This document shows, one piece after another, positions 59,490 through 64,000 of a stretch of 64,000 bases of DNA (positions are counted from its first letter, which is position 1; the number at the start of each line of letters is the position of its first letter). The DNA comes from Pseudocercospora fijiensis CIRAD86. Its lineage: Eukaryota; Ascomycota; Dothideomycetes; Mycosphaerellales; Mycosphaerellaceae. Location of the stretch: the NCBI RefSeq assembly GCF_000340215.1, contig NW_006921547.1:1-64000 (forward strand), given 5' to 3'. The translations under genes and the position numbers were made by a program. The notes below the pieces were generated by a model that saw nothing but the letters and a program-made list of their open reading frames with translations, ran no database searches and was not told where the DNA came from.

Positions 59490-62400
59490 TTCCTACGAGT
59501 CTCTCTTAATAGATAGTAAGATAGAAGGCTATCTTAGATAGGGAGTCGCGTTAGTTAGAATTCGCGATAAAGAAGATATAGTAAGGTTAGTACCGCGTAA
59601 TAGGCCGCCTATATTAGCGATAGCGGCGTAATCCTTAATAAATTTATTTAAGATAATATAGCTATTCGATTATTAAGGCAATCTATAGAGTAGTTAGAAA
59701 CTAAGAAAGAAATAGTATAGTTTAATACTCGTAGCCTACTAACTATTTAGTTAGATATTAGAGGCTAAAATAGCGGATATAGCACTTAGTAATAGGCGGC
59801 TCCCTTTATACCGTAATTTAGCTTTAGTAGCTTTATAGAAATATAGATATAGTAGTAGTAGCTAATAGCTTAGACGGCTTAGCCTATATAGCCGCTAGAC
59901 TCGCAATCCTGCTCCTAGTAGACTTTTAGTTACTAGGATAGTTAGAATAAAGATAAACTCGATATAGAAGGGCTTCTAAAATACCCTAGTAGTAAGGCAT
60001 CTAAGAGGGAAGCCGCAAACTAGCGCGTAAGGAGAGAAGTTATAATAAAAGAAAGAGACCTACTATACTAATACCTACCTTAGTAGTCGTACGAATAACC
60101 GCTATAGTAGTAACTTTTATAAGGTTAGTATCTTCGCTCTACTAAATTGTCTAGTAATATTTAGGAGGGGGTAAGACGCCCTATTAAAGACTCTATCGGC
60201 GCTATAATCGACTACTCGTATATTAGTACTATCTATATTCCTATATTCGATAGCGAGCATCTCGCTAAACTACTACTAGAACGCGAGCGTTTAGCGGACA
60301 CTCCGGGAAGTAGAACGGTTAAGTAGTACAAATACTACTATAGGTAAGGATATTAAAGTAAGGCTTAGTATACTAGAAGCTTCCCTACTATCGGTAGTTA
60401 TATAGGCTAGACATTTCAAACTGTTTAGGTTCTGCCTCTTCTTAATAGACTACTATAACTAGTAAGCGGTATTCGCCTTAGTTTTACTCAGAATGCTTAG
60501 CTAATTCGTCTAGATAATACTAGATTTTAACTATAGTTACAAATAGGCCGTAGTACGTAAAGATATATAAAACAACGTATAACTAAAAGGATATCTTAAC
60601 CCTAACTCCTAGAAGATTATAGATAGGGTTGCTAGAGGCTATATTATCTCTACTAGAGAGAAAGTTTATTACTAGCGACTCTAAATCCCTCCCTCGATAG
60701 TAGGCGCGAGAAACAGACCTAATTAAACGCCCGATACTCTATCTAAGAAGTAGGAGAATCGCTTCTATAAAGAGTGCTTTAGTATATCCTACCTATACTA
60801 GAATAATAGCTACGCGGGATGGTATAGATATAACGGTATAGAAAGAGAAGAAGGGCCTACTAATAGGTACTACTACGAGTATAAATATAGTAAGTATATA
60901 CTAGAACGATAACCTTATAACCTACTAGGTAAGTTCTATAAGTATAGTAAGGTAGATAAAGTATATCTACTAGGGAAATAGTGTTTACCGGCGCCGCTAC
61001 TACTAAGTATATAGGATAAGATACCTATAGATTCTAAATAGACAATCCTATAGGAGTAATTGCCTTTCTACTATTAACCTATATATAGCGGCGCTCGACT
61101 AAGTACATCCCTTATATAAGTTATAATATCTACGCGGTAATAACGCTTATACCTCCTAGCTAGACCCCGCTTAAACTAGGTATCTAGATATTACTACTTT
61201 AGGCATACGTAGGCAACCTACTAGAAGTTTTATACTATATTATTCTCTATAGCGTAGATATTAGGTATTGTTATAATAACCTATAAATCTATTACTAAGC
61301 AAAGTACTTAAGATATAACTATACGTCTACTAAGTTAGATCCTACTAAGACTACTTCTTAACTAGTAGAAGAACTAAATAATTAAAGAAATATAAAGGTA
61401 TAGGCTTCTAATAGTAGCTTCCTTATCGTCTTACTTTAAGGCTTAGTATATAAATATTACGGCGGCTTCCGCTAAATATACAACCTATTCTATTCTAAAG
61501 GCTTATCTACTAACGACTCTACTAATAAGGCCTACGGAGCGCCTAGATAGACGGTATTCGAGGAAGTAGTTAGTAAGGTTCGTAGCTTCTTCGTCGCTCT
61601 CTACTACTACCCCCTACTAGCCTTTAGGTAGTAAGGCTCGTTCTATACTAAGAATTGCCTACTATTTAGTCTACGTACGGTGCTATAGATTTTAAACCTT
61701 TTTTACCGAAGGCCTATACTATCTAATTAATAACCGATTAGCCTCCCTAATAGAGAGTAGTAGAATCGCCGTCTATTACTATTCCGACGGCTTTCTACCT
61801 ATAATTACTAGCAGTAGCGCGGAAGCTATTATAGCCGTAAAAGAAGCATAGATATACCGAAGTAAAGACCCTAGTATTCCTAGAAACGATAAGAAAGACG
61901 TCGAGGATACCGCTACTTAGGTTCTAGGAGTAGAGATTAATATATCAGCTATAAGGGTAGCCTTATCCGCTAGAAATTATAGCCGTATCCTCTTAATGCT
62001 TAAAGACCTCGTAGAGGTTACTCTAACTACCCTAGACCTAGCTAGGACGCTCGCTATTTACCTAATATAGGCTATAAGAGTTATTCTAGTAGTTAAAGTA
62101 TTTGCTACTAAAATCTAGCTGCCTATCGCTTTATTCTACGGTAGATCGTCTATACCTAAATAACTACCGCTAAACGCAAAAAAAGACTTAGAATATTAGT
62201 AAGACGCGCTAGCACTATCTAAAGGTATACGTATAATTAATACGGTAAAACGACCTACTATCTATCTATTTACTAATACCTCTAGTATTAGCCTTAGTGT
62301 ATTTCTATTTAGATAAATACAAGGTAGCAATCTACTTAACGTCCGTAAATTTTCGCCGACTAAAGTCTTAGCTATTAAGAGATAGTACTCTAACTATATT

Positions 62401-64000
62401 TAAGTAGCTAGGATTAAGGCTATTCTACTAGCCTTATAGGGATAGTCGTAGAAGTAGAAGGACTATAAACTTAAGATCTATATAGATAATACTACTACCT
62501 TCTATAGTTTTAACAAATACTCTATTAGGATAATATTAGGAGTCGACCTGCTTCGCAAAGCCCTACTAGTAGCCTTATAGTAAGGGATCTCTATATAGGC
62601 GGTCTAGCTAATAGCCTTACTAGCGCGTTATCTCGTTTAGATAGTATTCGAATTACTAATCTATATATACTATAGATCGATATAAACTAATATCTACTAT
62701 TCTATACTAGTAGCTTTATTCGGCTAATCTCTACTAGTAACGGTCCCTACTACGTTAGAGAGGCCTAGCCGCTAATATATCTCGAAGAAGCTATAGCTCC
62801 GCTACTAGATAGTATATTATACTTACTATAGTGACTAGTAGCGAACTAGTCCCTATAGCTAAATACCTACTATATGTATTTATCGAATATAAATCCTTCG
62901 AAGGCGATAAGATTAAAGGGAAGTTACTCCTAGTATATATCTCTCCTATTAGGTCTATATATATCGACTTAGACCTTCTAGTTTAACTCTTTAAGTCCTT
63001 GTTTATTAAGAGATTAGTAGCTAGTACTATACTAGTTAATAACCTACTACTCGATAGTAGTAAATATAGTAGATAGCCTATCGACAAATAAACGCTTTTA
63101 AAGATACTATTTATACTACTACGTAACCTCGAAGAAGCTAATACTAATACCTTTCCAGGTCTATCGTTCTGTAGACTTTCTAGAGTAGGTAAACTAGTAT
63201 ATAATAAATTACGCTAGATAGGTTTAGCGCGTTAGTATATAGAAAACATTACCCGCTCGGATATTACCTTCTTATAGACTACTACTTAAGCCGGCGGCCT
63301 CGACTACGTCGCAGTACGACTTAAGAGATTAAAAACTAACCTAATCTACGAAGGCTTTACTGTCCGTATAGCCGCTACAGGCCTACTAGTATACGCTACC
63401 TATTACCTAACCTACCTCTTCGATTTTACTAGAAGGCTACTAATAGACCCGCTTTTCTCTATATACGAATTTTCCTTATATAGTACTCCGAAATATCTAT
63501 ATACCTAGTCTAAAAATAGCTTTTTCGATTATTAGCTAGCTCTATAGCTAATTTACTTTCTCTATAGACTAGATAGTTGTCTATTCTAATTCTAATTTCC
63601 TTATTTGTACTATAAAAATATATAGTCTTAATAGTATTCTATAAAAGCAATATACCCGGCTTCGTAACTAGCTAAAGATACGGATTTCTATAGGATCCTA
63701 CGCTAACTTATAGCCGCTTAGGATTATAAGAAAAATAGAGAACCTAATATAGAACGCCGCGTAGAATAGCTACCTCCCTAATCGGCATTACTATAGCCGG
63801 CTAGTAGGGATTTAGATTATAACTAATATATTAGGGCTGTACTATAAGCCTTTAGATTATTTAGATATTTCTAGATTCTATTAAACGTATTAAAGTACGT
63901 TTTACTAAACTTAGAGGGAAACCTAGAAACTACGCCTTTAGCGAACCTTAGATCCGTTTTTCTCTTCGTTACTTAGTAGATTAATAATACTTATTTGGTT
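59490..64000 (+). mobile_element. DIRS-like RT/RNase H retroelement, copy B (runs off window)
   Basis: Homologous to 40890-44210 and extends beyond it. Gag-like first ORF at about 59600-60960. The RT region has SKNCLLF-equivalent sequence near 61650 and, at the polymerase active-site position near 61771-61790, YYYSDGF instead of YYLDDY. RNase H reads YLFTNTSSISLSVF near 62262-62305. The downstream frame (62900-63550), for example YVAVRLKRLKTNLIYEGF near 63310-63365, is where a tyrosine recombinase would be expected, but no R-H-R-Y motif was identified. It continues to the window end. Stops are RIP-type. Confidence 0.6.

Noticed and set aside
1..64000. tRNA or rRNA genes
   Set aside because: No cloverleaf with conserved A and B boxes and no rRNA-like block was recognised by eye; RIP would also have obscured them.
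1..64000. Alternative genetic code with TAG/TAA reassigned to Gln
   Set aside because: ATG, Cys, His and CpA depletion occurs on both strands and in non-coding repeats as well, which RIP explains and codon reassignment does not.

Overview
This window looks like a block of heterochromatin-type repeat DNA from a filamentous ascomycete with a very active repeat-induced point mutation (RIP) system. CpA and its complement TpG are almost absent: many 60-base lines contain neither. TpA is in large excess, while CpG is still common in most of the window. CpA->TpA change on both strands turns CAG/CAA/TGG into TAG/TAA, ATG into ATA, and His/Cys into Tyr. That is why almost no open reading frame survives, yet recognisable proteins can be followed for kilobases by reading TAG/TAA as former Gln/Trp. 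Most frames show no indels. No working gene is evident; protein entries are given as decayed genes or mobile elements.

Layout. 1-548: a CpG-rich minisatellite. About 0.6-15.4 kb: a three-gene unit. It has a decayed SNF2-family helicase (minus, 900-7070), an unrecognised 527-residue frame (plus, 7477-9060) and a giant unrecognised frame (minus, 15060-9973, about 1,695 codons) with a decapeptide repeat beside an assembly gap (14195-14808). A short palindromic hairpin built on AAACTTTAGGTAYRTACCTAAAGTTT occurs at ten sites in this unit, including inside every inferred intron of the helicase gene, and I saw no hairpin pair elsewhere. 15.9-17.8 kb: part of an NFX1/ZNFX1-type SF1 helicase with in-frame and 5' tandem duplications. 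17.9-23.8 kb: a second unrecognised cluster: a 3.9 kb single-frame plus ORF with a C-terminal membrane segment, a minus ORF and another plus ORF. 23.8-25.2 kb: a ~183-bp satellite array between two nearly identical ~200-bp direct repeats. 25.4-28.1 kb: one continuous frame that joins a NADAR domain to a complete Ty3/gypsy-like integrase with no reverse transcriptase in it. This is the most striking gene here.

From 29 kb on the window is nested retroelements and DNA transposons. An unrecognised plus ORF (29.7-30.6 kb) is followed by a pogo/Fot1-type transposase (minus). That transposase is split by a full-length chromodomain Ty3/gypsy element (32396-39175; 187-bp LTRs, 5-bp target duplication CCGAG, polypurine tract, gag, protease, RT, RNase H, integrase, chromodomain). 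Next come a DIRS-like RT/RNase H element (copy A, 40.9-44.2 kb), a truncated second gypsy element (minus, 44.2-47.0 kb), a truncated LINE (minus, 47.0-49.3 kb), a Ty1/copia element lacking its RT (minus, 51.6-53.7 kb) between long direct repeats, another decayed plus ORF (55.3-57.1 kb) and a second DIRS-like copy (59.5 kb to the window end).

The elements share a fate (RIP), not a pathway. Function can be discussed only for the ancestors: chromatin remodelling or RNA helicases and a NADAR N-glycosidase-like domain appear as parts of repeated, probably mobile, units.
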